A stretch of DNA of 64,000 bases from Leptolyngbyaceae cyanobacterium C42_A2020_001 (GCA_015272515.1 JACYLN010000025.1:1-64000); one strand, 5' to 3'. Numbered from the stretch's first letter, positions 25,621-34,277 are shown. Numbers and translations are program-made. Notes: generated by a model from the letters alone, not told the origin.

Positions 25621-25940
25621 TTATTCTTGTTTAAGCATTCGCCTGATTTCGGCATCTAGGGTAGGAATTTTATTGACTACAACATCCCAAACAATGTCAT
25701 AGTCTACACCGAAGTAGTTATGAATTAATCGATCGCCCATCCTAGCCATAGCCCGTCATTCAATGGCATTGGATAGGCGTTGCATCTTTGGTAGGACAAC
25801 GGCCGTCAGTCAGACTCCCCAAATCAACGGTTGAGACGGCAGTTATTGTCCTAAGCTGACTGACCATCGCTATATTTTTGACGCAACCCATCTGGCAACT
25901 GTTTGTCAGCTTTGCCAATTACGGCCGGTGTTTCAAAGCG
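25621..25940 (-). pseudogene. hepT: HepT-like (DUF86) toxin nuclease remnant, split and truncated
   Basis: Two fragments read leftward match one HepT protein. The first (25940 to about 25875) reads ETPAVIGKADKQLPDGLRQ then KYSD, like the VIGEAxKxLPxELRxKYP stretch of HepT. The second (about 25770-25621) reads RAMARMGDRLIHNYFGVDYD then IVWDVVVNKIP, like the HepT RxxxxH motif and C-terminus. Between them lies about 100 bp of inverted-repeat DNA. A TGA replaces the expected Trp codon before RAMARM. The N-terminal half is gone; the frame abuts the stop codon of the rhodanese gene. The usual antitoxin partner MntA (minimal nucleotidyltransferase) is absent, so this is a dead relic of a HepT/MntA toxin-antitoxin locus. 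Confidence 0.75.
25770..25874. repeat. Inverted-repeat element inserted in the hepT remnant
   Basis: The arms TAGGACAA (25792-25799) and TTGTCCTA (25846-25853), extended imperfectly, and CAGTCAG/CTGACTG modules mark it. Its hepT-proximal end on the minus strand, TATAGCGATGGTCAG then GCTTAGGACA, resembles the left end of the 103-bp element (TATAGCTTTGGTCAG then GCTTAGGACA), so the two may be related. The far end is only approximate. Confidence 0.55.
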
Positions 25941-26480
25941 TTACCACACAGATTCATAGCCTGGGGCAACTAGATTCCAGCGAGGGCTGTAAACGTGAAC
26001 TCTATGCGTTGGTTTACCGTCTGAGGTGATGAAATTACCGCCAGCATGAGTCCAGGCAAGGACACTGCCACGCAAGTTGAGAATTTTGACTCCTTGCTGC
26101 TGGTGCTTTTGGGCGTATAAGCCGCTGCGATGTCCAATGGTGCAGTAGGCAACGGGGATATGATTGGCGTAACGATCGCGATCACGTTCAAAGGCTGCTG
26201 TTGTGATGGCACCAGGCATGATGGAAACTGCCTGTTCCTGGGGCGATCGCACATCAATCAGCGCCACAGGTTGTGCTTGTTGCAATTGCTGCAATTGTTC
26301 AACCGAAATGGCTTCTACTGTGGGAAATTGCCGGGCGTAGTGCTCGTACATCTCTTCAATCCGCTGTTGCCTGGCGATTGGTGATTGTGGCGGAGGATTG
26401 AACCCAACGGCGGTCAGCAATCCATCGCAAAACGCGAAGACCGATTGTTGAATTTGGGGGGATGGCAATTTTTGATTCAT
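25941..26480 (-). CDS. Rhodanese-domain protein
   Basis: A 179-residue soluble protein. Residues 1-50 are a helical N-terminal extension. Residues 55-155 are a rhodanese domain with LIDVRSPQEQAVSIMPGA and the active-site loop around Cys113 (YCTIGHRSG), followed by LRGSVLAWTHAGG. The catalytic Cys and the loop Arg are present, so sulfurtransferase or related persulfide chemistry is possible. Similar stand-alone cyanobacterial proteins are uncharacterised. It lies 9 bp downstream of the ABC ATPase gene on the same strand, so it may be co-transcribed with the BMP-type importer genes. The physiological sulfur donor or acceptor cannot be inferred. Confidence 0.82.
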   Translation of the reverse strand: MNQKLPSPQIQQSVFAFCDGLLTAVGFNPPPQSPIARQQRIEEMYEHYARQFPTVEAISVEQLQQLQQAQPVALIDVRSPQEQAVSIMPGAITTAAFERDRDRYANHIPVAYCTIGHRSGLYAQKHQQQGVKILNLRGSVLAWTHAGGNFITSDGKPTHRVHVYSPRWNLVAPGYESVW

Positions 26481-26489
26481 GCCATCACG

Positions 26490-28004
26490 TTAGCTTAGAT
26501 TCGCGGGATTACCACCTGCCATCAGGTAGCCAATGTGTTCCACGGTGGCAGTTTTGGCATCGAGCATTTCTACAATGCGTCCGGCAAACATAACGGCGAT
26601 GCGATCGCTCATGGTCATTACTTCTTCCAGTTCTGTGGAAATGTAGAGGATAGCTGCTCCCCGTTCGCGTTCTGCCAGCAGCGCAGTCTGTACGTATTCA
26701 GTCGCGCCTACATCCAAGCCGCGAGTCGGTTGCATGGCAATGATCACATCCGGTTGCCCAGCCAATTCCCGTGCCAATACCACTTTTTGTTGATTCCCAC
26801 CAGAAAGGTGACTCACCTTCAAACTGCCGCTGGTTGCCCTGATATCAAACCCTTGAATGGCAGCGTTGGCATTGCTGGCGATCGCGGGGGATTGCAACAC
26901 CCAACGGCGACAGAAGGGCAGAAGTTTGAACGTTTTGAGAATCAGATTGCGGGCAATGCTGAAGGGCAGAATTAAGCCCATTTTTTGCCGATCTTCGGGA
27001 ATGTAGCCAATCTTGAGTTGTTTCACCCGCTGCTGGGGTGTCCAGTGGGTAATAGATTGACCCTTGAGCGTGATGATGCCTTGCGTGGGTAGGCGCAACC
27101 CGGCGATCGCGTCTGCTAGTTCTCGCTGCCCGTTGCCATCCACTCCGGCAATCCCCAAAATTTCCCCTGCACGGAGTTGAAACGACACATCCTGAACCGC
27201 AGGCAAGTTGCGATCGTCGTTGACATGCAGATGATTAATTTCTAACACGATGGATTCAGTCTGGCGAATCGGCTTCTCGCGATGCAAAATCACCTCACGC
27301 CCCACCATCAGCTCTGCCAACTCGCAGGGGCTACTGGCATGGGTAGAAGTCGTTGCTACAACTTTGCCGCGACGCAACACCGTAACGCGATCGCAGAGGT
27401 TGATCACCTCATCCAGCTTGTGACTAATGAAAATAATCGTGTGATTTTTAGCCGCCAGTTGTCGCAACACTCCAAAAAATCGCTCAATTTCTGGTGGAGT
27501 TAAGACGGCAGTGGGTTCATCCAAAATCAATAACTTGGCGTTGCGATACAGGGCTTTGAGGATTTCAACTCGCTGCTGTGCGCCTACTGGTAAGTCGCCC
27601 ACGATCGCCAATGGATCAATGGGTAAGCCGTACTCCTCAGACATTTGGGCGATTTCATCAGCTTTTTGCTTCAGGTTGAGGCGCAAGGATAAGTTCGTTC
27701 CCAAAATGATATTTTCCGCCACCGTCAACTGCGGCACCAGCATAAAGTGTTGGTGGATCATACCGATGCCGTGAGCGATCGCGACGGTTGGCGACGAGAT
27801 TTGTACAGGCTGATTATTCAAATAAATCTGCCCAGATGTTGGTTGATACAATCCGCACAGGATATTCATCAACGTGGATTTTCCCGCGCCATTCTCCCCC
27901 AACAGCGCATGGATCGATCCCGCTTGCACCTCCATTGAAATCTCATCATTGGCAACGAAGGTACCAAACCGTTTGGTAATGCGATCCAGATGCAGGTAAG
28001 TCAT
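26490..28004 (-). CDS. BMP-type (nucleoside/purine) ABC importer, twin ATPase subunit
   Basis: A 504-residue cytosolic protein with two ABC ATPase domains. The first has Walker A LLGENGAGKSTLMN, a signature-like VGAQQRVEILKAL, Walker B LLILDEPTAVLTP, and the H-loop ISHKLDEV. The second has a degenerate P-loop (IAGVDGNGQRELADA), signature LSGGNQQKVVLARELAG, and TRGLDVGA. This is the CUT2/RbsA-like arrangement used by BMP-family importers such as NupA/YufO. The start is ATG 28004, 10 bp after the upstream lipoprotein stop; the longer frame overlaps that gene. It pairs with the BMP lipoprotein directly upstream. The two expected permease genes are not adjacent: a rhodanese gene follows. Confidence 0.9.
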   Translation of the reverse strand: MTYLHLDRITKRFGTFVANDEISMEVQAGSIHALLGENGAGKSTLMNILCGLYQPTSGQIYLNNQPVQISSPTVAIAHGIGMIHQHFMLVPQLTVAENIILGTNLSLRLNLKQKADEIAQMSEEYGLPIDPLAIVGDLPVGAQQRVEILKALYRNAKLLILDEPTAVLTPPEIERFFGVLRQLAAKNHTIIFISHKLDEVINLCDRVTVLRRGKVVATTSTHASSPCELAELMVGREVILHREKPIRQTESIVLEINHLHVNDDRNLPAVQDVSFQLRAGEILGIAGVDGNGQRELADAIAGLRLPTQGIITLKGQSITHWTPQQRVKQLKIGYIPEDRQKMGLILPFSIARNLILKTFKLLPFCRRWVLQSPAIASNANAAIQGFDIRATSGSLKVSHLSGGNQQKVVLARELAGQPDVIIAMQPTRGLDVGATEYVQTALLAERERGAAILYISTELEEVMTMSDRIAVMFAGRIVEMLDAKTATVEHIGYLMAGGNPANLS

Positions 28005-28014
28005 ATCCTCAATC

Positions 28015-29088
28015 CTAAGCAGCCCCCTTGACGCAACGGGTTTCTTTGCCGCCTTCCTGGCAGGTTTCAAAGGTGAGTTTCTTTTCCAAAATGGCAGATT
28101 GGGTCTTTTTCACCTTGTCTTGCAAGTCAGTTGAAACGGCAGCATTGTACTTGCCCAGGTACAAAATTTCTGGTTCTTCCAAACCCAGGGTGTAGACCTG
28201 ACCTTTGAGTTCATTTTTGGAAGCAAGTTCTGCCAGCTTTGCGATCGCCAAATCAATGCGCTTCACCGCACTGGTTAAAACTGCTTTGGGTGCCACATCC
28301 AATTGATCTGCTGTGTTACCAAACGCATAAATGCCCTTGTCGCTGGCAGTTTGCAGCACCGTAGGAGCCGCATTATCCAGCCATTGATAAATCACATCTG
28401 CCCCAGAAGAAATCAACGCTTCTGCGGCTTCTTTAGCTTTTGCCGCATCATTCCAATCGCCCGTGAAGCTAGAACTTACCTGAATAGAAGGATCGACAGA
28501 TTTTGCCCCCAGTTGCAACCCGCGTAGTTCCTCCTGCGTTGCCTGAAACTCTTGCCCAGCTAAATAGGCAATCTTTTTCGCCTTCGACATAGTGGCTGCA
28601 ATAATGCCGCATAAATAGCTTGCCTGGAGGTGATCAATCCTCAAAGAGGCGATATTGGCTCCAGAAGCAGCTCCATTCACGCCAACAAAAAAGGTTTTGG
28701 GAAACTGGGCTGCGACCTGTTGCACGGCTGCATCAAACTGGCCACCGTGAGCATAGACCAGGCTAAAACCACGACGGGCAAAGTCAGACAATGCTTCCGC
28801 TTGTTCCGCTTGCCCAATTTTCTCAACGTAAGCGGTTTCAGACCCCAACTGCTTTTTAATTTCGCTCAAGCCTTCATAGCCAGCCTGGTTCCAGGCTTTG
28901 TCGGTAATCACGCCCGGCAGAATGATGGCAACTTTGAAATCTCCAGCGGGGCTGGCAGGAGATGCGCCAGGGGATGCGGCTGTTTCGGTATTGCTAGGAG
29001 TAGTGGCACAGGCTTTTAGCAGGAGGCTGCCTGAGAGGGCGGCGGACCCCGTAATTAAGAACTTGCGGCGATTAAACTGAGCCGTCAT
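28015..29088 (-). CDS. BMP-family substrate-binding lipoprotein of an ABC importer
   Basis: A 357-residue precursor. The start is ATG 29088, with AAGGAG about 10 nt upstream; a GTG three codons earlier sits too close to that site. The N-terminus NRRKFLITGSAALSGSLLLKAC has a twin-Arg-like pair and a lipobox with Cys27, so the protein is exported and lipid-anchored. A Thr/Ala/Pro/Ser linker leads to the BMP domain (FKVAIILPGVITDKAWNQAGYEG, SLVYAHGGQFDAAVQQVA, then YLAGQEF). BMP-family proteins bind nucleosides or purines (PnrA, BmpA), and a few bind other small molecules. Operon with the twin ATPase. The ligand here is inferred only from family. Confidence 0.9.
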   Translation of the reverse strand: MTAQFNRRKFLITGSAALSGSLLLKACATTPSNTETAASPGASPASPAGDFKVAIILPGVITDKAWNQAGYEGLSEIKKQLGSETAYVEKIGQAEQAEALSDFARRGFSLVYAHGGQFDAAVQQVAAQFPKTFFVGVNGAASGANIASLRIDHLQASYLCGIIAATMSKAKKIAYLAGQEFQATQEELRGLQLGAKSVDPSIQVSSSFTGDWNDAAKAKEAAEALISSGADVIYQWLDNAAPTVLQTASDKGIYAFGNTADQLDVAPKAVLTSAVKRIDLAIAKLAELASKNELKGQVYTLGLEEPEILYLGKYNAAVSTDLQDKVKKTQSAILEKKLTFETCQEGGKETRCVKGAA

Positions 29089-29496
29089 GGCGAACACACT
29101 CCTTCCTTACGTAATCCAATGCTGGTGGGGTTACCTGACCAAACTCAGGAAAAAGGCGATAGTTTAGCAGGCAAAGCTATTGTATCTACAAAGCGCTGAT
29201 AACTATCGACTGTCGCATCAGTCAGGTAGTCACGGAGCTGTTCTCAAACAGGTTTGTGATTACAGCACTAAGGGTCATTAAAAAGCTTCTACAGCGGCAA
29301 ATTGTATTACGAATCACAGTTTTTGCTTTTTCCCAAGTGATTTCACACAAGAGACGCGATACAAATCACACTAGACGAGCAATGGCTATTTCAACCATTG
29401 CGTTGGGGAGGTGGACTGACAGCCGCTTTCCTGATCAAAGATGACAAGGTATTATGGCGAACCTGTAGCAGTTCAAGCAAATTTGAGGAACAGGGG
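29089..29496. other. 408-bp gap upstream of the BMP operon
   Basis: It is the leader/promoter region of the BMP lipoprotein gene and the 3' side of the AMIN gene. An imperfect hairpin (ACTATCGACTG with CAGTCAGGTAGT, about 29202-29231) is visible. I do not recognise a purine riboswitch core. The small plus-strand frame at 29256-29444 has no supporting signal. Confidence 0.4.
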
Positions 29497-31884
29497 TTAT
29501 GGAACATCCCGTAAGACGCGAAGTTGAATCAGTTGCCCCGGTTGAATGATGGCAGCTTTGGGAGCGGTGAAGAAGTTGGTTGCAGCGCCAGCGGCACCTC
29601 CCAACAACAATCCCCAACCTGAAAATCGGCTAATGGCTCCCCCGGCTAAGGCTCCGGCACCAGAATACAGAGCTAATGAAGATGCTGAAAGATCTCGGTT
29701 ACCTGTAATTAACTCGGAGTCTGCGGAGAAGGGAATGACGCGATCGCTGGTTCTAATGGCACTGGCAATAAACCGACTGCCCTCCCGCTCACTGTTGAAC
29801 TGCCCAACCACATAACTTCCTCGCGGAATTACGATAGCTCCCGCTGCATTTCGCACTTCTGTTTGTAGCACTAACACTTCCTGGCGATCGCCTGCTTCCA
29901 GCTTTAGCTCCATTTGCCCTGGGTAGCTGACGTTCAAAATCGTTCCAGCAGGCACCGTCATACCTGCGTTTGTAGATTGGAAATAGGTTTGCTGTTGCCA
30001 GGGCGAAGCTGGAAGTGTTTGTGGAATCCCCCTGGGCACCGTGTTGAGGGAGGTTGCTCCTTGAGTGGGTAGCGGTTTACCAAATTCAACCACTGTGGAG
30101 TTTTCTGAAGGAACGGCAGGCGTGATTGCTGGTAGGGAAGACGGTATGCCTACCGCAGAAGGGGAAGGCTGTAACGGCGGCACCGCTACAGCAGGAGCAC
30201 TTGAAGGCAATGCAGTCGATAGAGGTGGCACTGTTACCATTGGAGGTGTCACCTCGGTTGGCAGTGGAGATGGAGGGATTGCCGCTGACTGCATCACACT
30301 AGATATAGGTGGGGTAACCGCGCTCGGCGCAGGAGTTTGCAATGCAATAGGAGATTGAGTCACGCTCGAAATGGGCGGCTGAGCCAACCTACCCAGGGAT
30401 GGCTGCGAAATCTGACTAGATTGCATTACCCATGAGGTTGGAGGAGCCGCATTCCGTGGAGCCGTTGAGGTGGAAGGAAAAGTTTGCGGTGAAGCCATAA
30501 CCGGGGAGGGGTTACTTGAATTTTGCATCACCCAAGACGCAGGCGGTTGAGGTTTGGCGATCGCAGGGACTGGGGCAGTTGGTTGAATCACGCTGGGCGG
30601 GGGAATAGGCGATGCGCTGACCGAATTCAGCGGCGGCACCTGAATGGCTGGGGGAGTTTGAACAGGCTGAATCTGGATGGAAGGGGGGGCTGATGTAGCC
30701 GGAGAACCGATGCCAGGAACAGTCACTTGGGCAGGCACGGTGGGAACAGTTCTCACGGTTGAAGGAATTTCCAGCGTGGACGAGTGAGTTGATTTGACTG
30801 GCGCGATCACTGCCCGCGAAGCCGGAACTGGCTCAACCCGAATTTCTGGTGTTGAGCCAGGCATAGCAACTGGGGGTGGTACCGAAATTTGGATGCCAGT
30901 GTTTGGCGTGACCTCAACACCGGCAGGGGCTTGCTCAGTTGTTGGCGGTAGCGGCGTGGTTGCTTCTGCTGGTAACTGAGCAAGCCCCTGGGGTGAAGGT
31001 TGAACGGGAGCTTTGAGAGCCGCAGCGGGCAAGGGAGTTGCCAGTGGAGCGAGGGGTGGAACTGAAATGGGAGTGGGTTCTGAAGTGACTGGGCTAACGT
31101 CCGAACCGAAGGCTGATGATGGCAAAGGCGGCTTTTTAGAGGGTTCAGATGCCTTTGTCTCAAGTGGTTTTTCTGGTGGGGCGGGGGGGACTGGCTGGGC
31201 AGGTTGCTCAATGGGCTTCATTGTTGCCGGAGTAGATCCAGGCTGGCTGCTTTTTTTAGCAGGTTTTTCTGGCATCGCATCTGCGGGTGGGGCAGCAATG
31301 ACTGCGATGGATTTGGCAGGCGTGGACTTGTCTGGAGATTTTGGATGAGCAGAAGTCTTAGTTGTTGCTTGCTTGGACGATCGCGTCTCGGCAAGCGTAT
31401 TACTCCCTGCAATAATTGGACGCAAAATCCAGCGATCGCTGCCGTTATCTCCTTTGGCAACAGACTCTAATTTCACCTGCTCTGGTGCGAGTGCCACCTC
31501 TGGCGACAGCTCTAGCACGATTCGGGTTAAACCTGGCTGAAACTGAGATACCCTCACCTGGCGAATCGCTCCCGCATAAGACTCCTTCAACTTCACATCA
31601 CCCACCTCGGTATTGGGTAAGTCCAACACAATGCGGGCAGGCTGGGCCATGAGAAAGTATTTGGGGGTGGTTCCCGCCTTCACCGTTACCTCTAGCTGAT
31701 TCGCCTTCGCGTCGTAGCGCCAATTTGTTAGAGATGCGGCTGAGGCAACTTGGGCGGCAAGGGTGATTGCGCTAAATACCACCACTCCAAGCCAACTCAA
31801 ACCCGTTCGCGATCGCCGCTCATAACGATGAGGAAACGAACTCATCCGAAACGGCGTATTTGAGATAGAGTGTGGATTACGCAT
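29497..31884 (-). CDS. AMIN-domain envelope protein with proline-rich linker and TrbI-like C-terminus
   Basis: A 795-residue protein. The N-terminus has an Arg-rich segment and a hydrophobic export helix (WLGVVVFSAITLAAQVASA). An AMIN domain spans about 52-160 (NWRYDAKANQLEVTVKAG, ARIVLDLPNTEVG, RIVLELSPE), a module that binds peptidoglycan or directs periplasmic localisation. Residues about 165-610 are a Pro/Ala/Ser/Thr-rich, probably extended linker with several short near-repeats (PPSSWVMQ-like). The C-terminal 150 residues (GTILNVSYPGQMELKLEAGD, IPRGSYVVGQFNSEREG, IQPGQLIQLRVLRDV) resemble the VirB10/TrbI periplasmic core, and contain a Gly/Ala-rich hydrophobic stretch. It may span the periplasm. 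The start could also be the ATG 13 codons in. Function unknown. Confidence 0.75.
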   Translation of the reverse strand: MRNPHSISNTPFRMSSFPHRYERRSRTGLSWLGVVVFSAITLAAQVASAASLTNWRYDAKANQLEVTVKAGTTPKYFLMAQPARIVLDLPNTEVGDVKLKESYAGAIRQVRVSQFQPGLTRIVLELSPEVALAPEQVKLESVAKGDNGSDRWILRPIIAGSNTLAETRSSKQATTKTSAHPKSPDKSTPAKSIAVIAAPPADAMPEKPAKKSSQPGSTPATMKPIEQPAQPVPPAPPEKPLETKASEPSKKPPLPSSAFGSDVSPVTSEPTPISVPPLAPLATPLPAAALKAPVQPSPQGLAQLPAEATTPLPPTTEQAPAGVEVTPNTGIQISVPPPVAMPGSTPEIRVEPVPASRAVIAPVKSTHSSTLEIPSTVRTVPTVPAQVTVPGIGSPATSAPPSIQIQPVQTPPAIQVPPLNSVSASPIPPPSVIQPTAPVPAIAKPQPPASWVMQNSSNPSPVMASPQTFPSTSTAPRNAAPPTSWVMQSSQISQPSLGRLAQPPISSVTQSPIALQTPAPSAVTPPISSVMQSAAIPPSPLPTEVTPPMVTVPPLSTALPSSAPAVAVPPLQPSPSAVGIPSSLPAITPAVPSENSTVVEFGKPLPTQGATSLNTVPRGIPQTLPASPWQQQTYFQSTNAGMTVPAGTILNVSYPGQMELKLEAGDRQEVLVLQTEVRNAAGAIVIPRGSYVVGQFNSEREGSRFIASAIRTSDRVIPFSADSELITGNRDLSASSLALYSGAGALAGGAISRFSGWGLLLGGAAGAATNFFTAPKAAIIQPGQLIQLRVLRDVP

Positions 31885-32072
31885 AGGTTTGGGCTGAACG
31901 CAGCGTTGAACTTGTGTTGAAAGGCGACTGATAAGGCGGCAATCACTGAAAAAGTGAGATTGCTATATATAGCGTTTAGATGACTCTATTTACTCGAATT
32001 TCCACCAGGTTTAGGGGGAGTTTAAAGAAAATTTACACAACTTTTGAAATGCAAACGGCTGGAATTGAGCCT

Positions 32073-32825
32073 ATGACGTTCAAAGACTATTTTTCAAACC
32101 ATGCGGATATTTACGCCCAGCATCGCCCCGCCTATCCATCCGAACTGTTTGATTATTTGAGTTGTTTGGTGGATCGCCATCATGTCGCGTGGGATTGTGC
32201 GACGGGCAACGGGCAGGTGGCAGTGGGACTGGCTCCTTATTTCAACCAGGTTTATGCCACCGATGCCAGCGCCCAGCAACTCGCTCACGCGATCGCCCAT
32301 CCCCAGGTGATGTACTCCGTTGCAACCGCTGAGCAAACGTTTTTGGCAGATCAATCGGTTGATTTAGTAACGGTAGGATTGGCACTGCACTGGTTTAATC
32401 AGGAACTGTTTTATCAAGAAGTTCGGCGCGTGCTACAACCTCACGGTGCGATCGCGGTCTGGTGTTATACCGATGTTGAATTGCCCACTGCCTCGCCAAC
32501 TCTGCGCGATCGCCTGGCAGACTTCCGGCAACTGGTCTATCCCTACTTTGCGCCGGAGATTGAATACATCTGGAACCGATATGAAACTCTTTCCTTTCCA
32601 TTTGTGGAACTGGAAACACTGCAATTCTTGATGACCGCCAACTGGACAATTGATCATTTCATCGGCTACCTTCAGAGTTTGTCTGGCACCCAACGCTACC
32701 GAGAACAACACGGTTCTGAAAAATTGAATGACCTGGCACACCCCCTCATCGCCGCCTGGCAAGACTCTGCAACGGTACTTCCGGTGGAATGGACTATTCA
32801 CCTGAGAGCCGGAAAATTAACTTAA
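32073..32825 (+). CDS. Class I SAM-dependent methyltransferase (methyltransferase_11 type)
   Basis: A 250-residue cytosolic enzyme. The start at ATG 32073 is preferred because the family usually begins (T)FKDYFSxxAxxYAxxRPxYP; two upstream ATGs (31980, 32049) add poorly conserved residues. Motif I is degenerate but recognisable, AWDCATGNGQVAVGLA. An acidic residue follows beta-2 (VYATDASAQQL), and SVDLVTVGLALHWFNQE and RRVLQPHGAIAVW follow, typical of the trans-aconitate methyltransferase/UbiE-like group. The substrate is unknown. It diverges from the AMIN protein gene and is convergent with DUF1802. Confidence 0.82.
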   Translation: MTFKDYFSNHADIYAQHRPAYPSELFDYLSCLVDRHHVAWDCATGNGQVAVGLAPYFNQVYATDASAQQLAHAIAHPQVMYSVATAEQTFLADQSVDLVTVGLALHWFNQELFYQEVRRVLQPHGAIAVWCYTDVELPTASPTLRDRLADFRQLVYPYFAPEIEYIWNRYETLSFPFVELETLQFLMTANWTIDHFIGYLQSLSGTQRYREQHGSEKLNDLAHPLIAAWQDSATVLPVEWTIHLRAGKLT

Positions 32826-32861
32826 CCCCTCTCCTACCCGTTATCTAGCCATCTCCATAAA

Positions 32862-33428
32862 TTATTTCTCGCAGAGAATTGATCGCATTGCCGCAACTTG
32901 CTCGTGGTACTCGGCTTCCTCCAAAACCGGAGCGCTGGCTTCGGTGGCGATCGCGGTTTCCAGGTCAATCCAGGATGTGCAGCCACCATAGGTTGACGAG
33001 TAGGCGATCGCGCAAGGTTGGTGCAGCCTGTAAACCCGCAACAGTAGCACGTAGATTGGTTGGCTCGGTTTCCACTGCAAGCGTTCTCTCACAAATGCTT
33101 GATTCCATACATGAAACGGTAACAGTTGCATCACCGTCGTCTCATCTCGCACCTGAAATACTTCCGTAATGTCTGCCCACGAGCCAATTCGGACTTCAGT
33201 TGGGTGCCACCCTGATTCCACTGGTTGCACCTTGCAGGCATACTTTGGTTTGAGTAGTTCTGGCTTTTGATGCTCAAAGGTGGGGTAAAGCCAGACGCGA
33301 TCGTGCCGAACGCTAAACTTACCTCGGTCTTCTCGGATGCCGCCTTTCCGCAAAAGTAAAATCGTTTCTCCCTGTTCTAGCGCCTGCACCGCAACCTGCC
33401 ATTCCTTCAACCCATGAACCAGTTCCAC
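32862..33428 (-). CDS. DUF1802 family protein
   Basis: A 188-residue cytosolic protein of the DUF1802 family, found mainly in cyanobacteria. It opens LVHGLKEWQVAVQALEQGET then ILLLRKGGI, with WLYPTFEHQ near residue 45-55 and FHVWNQAFVRERLQWKP in the middle. The start is GTG 33428, with GGGAGG 8 nt upstream. There is no signal peptide, membrane helix or known catalytic motif. The FALREGDRVLLRKGGI-like opening is strongly conserved in the family, but no function has been assigned to my knowledge. It diverges from the 31-residue membrane peptide gene. Confidence 0.82.
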   Translation of the reverse strand: MELVHGLKEWQVAVQALEQGETILLLRKGGIREDRGKFSVRHDRVWLYPTFEHQKPELLKPKYACKVQPVESGWHPTEVRIGSWADITEVFQVRDETTVMQLLPFHVWNQAFVRERLQWKPSQPIYVLLLRVYRLHQPCAIAYSSTYGGCTSWIDLETAIATEASAPVLEEAEYHEQVAAMRSILCEK

Positions 33429-33538
33429 ACCTGTGACCTCCCAAATCTTTAACTTTTCTCAATGCCACCCCAGAGAGAACTTCCCAAAATCTGACTAGCA
33501 TTGAAAGAAAAGTAGTTTTCCAGGAACCATTGCCCACA

Positions 33539-33634
33539 ATGAATACTCACGATCTCCTCATGCTAGTGCTAATGCTTTCGCCCGGCATCCTCCTTTCTGT
33601 GGTGATCATGGCAACCTTTGCCGCAGGCGGTTGA
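33539..33634 (+). CDS. 31-residue single-pass membrane peptide
   Basis: A complete short frame: MNTHDLLMLVLMLSPGIL, continuing through a hydrophobic helix to MATFAAGG. One transmembrane helix with a polar N-terminal cap and a small C-terminal tail is predicted. Size and shape resemble the tiny subunits of thylakoid complexes (Psb, Pet, Ndh types), but it does not match any I can name. AGGAA lies about 12 nt upstream, which is weak. It stands alone between DUF1802 and DUF1036 on the opposite strand. A chance frame is possible, yet its composition is unlike the surrounding intergenic DNA. Confidence 0.5.
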   Translation: MNTHDLLMLVLMLSPGILLSVVIMATFAAGG

Positions 33635-33695
33635 AAACTCCCCTTGCCTTTGCTGAGTGTCTGGCTTGAGTAGGAATTCTGGGATTGGATTTGAG

Positions 33696-34148
33696 TTATT
33701 CCAGATTCAGCATAAAGTTGGGGACGTTTTTACCCGTGTCGAGTTCGCGAAACCCTGCCCAGCGCACGGCTGTCCCCTGACATTCTTTGTCGGCTTCAGC
33801 AAAGACAAAGCTTGTGTCGGATACACAAAATTTGTGCGCGCCTTTCCAGGAGGGCCCATTGTCTGATTCGGCGAGGTAGTAGTAGAAGCGATTGGTGAGA
33901 GTGCCTCGAATAATAGTGTTGCACTCGCCTTCTCCTAATTGCAGCCAGCCTTGAGTTTTCCAGCGATTTTCTTCAGTGGGATAGGCGATCGCAACGTAAA
34001 GTGTCCCTTGCTTAGTGCGGTTGCAAAATCCTAACCCTCCTCCAATTGGCGCAGCGGATGGACTGGGTGGCGAGATAAACGCAAGATTTCCAGCCAGCCC
34101 GATCGCCACAGCCGCACTTCCCAACAAACCCGCAACAAACTTGTTCAT
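33696..34148 (-). CDS. Secreted DUF1036 protein
   Basis: A 150-residue precursor. ATG 34148 is chosen as the start because the signal peptide begins there (MNKFVAGLLGSAAVAIGLAG); the longer frame adds 41 residues without export character. The mature part matches DUF1036: GFCNRTKQGTLYVAIAY, WLQLGEGECNTI, FYYYLAES, WKGAHKFCVSD. Four Cys residues (FCN, GECN, KFCV, KECQ) are placed to form two disulfides, consistent with a periplasmic or extracellular location. Function unknown. It is separated from the DNA ligase gene upstream by 129 bp. Confidence 0.8.
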   Translation of the reverse strand: MNKFVAGLLGSAAVAIGLAGNLAFISPPSPSAAPIGGGLGFCNRTKQGTLYVAIAYPTEENRWKTQGWLQLGEGECNTIIRGTLTNRFYYYLAESDNGPSWKGAHKFCVSDTSFVFAEADKECQGTAVRWAGFRELDTGKNVPNFMLNLE

Positions 34149-34277
34149 TGTTTCAACTACTAACGCTCCAACAGGTTTTTGGGTTGTATTCTCGTCACAA
34201 TCCTCAAAACTGGCACAGTTTGTATCAATTCTTGACGGGAAAGATAGGGAATAGGGTTTGGAGACAATCAATGTGGA

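Noticed and set aside
29089..29496. Purine riboswitch before the BMP importer
   Set aside because: The conserved core sequences of the purine riboswitch are not visible; only an imperfect hairpin is present.
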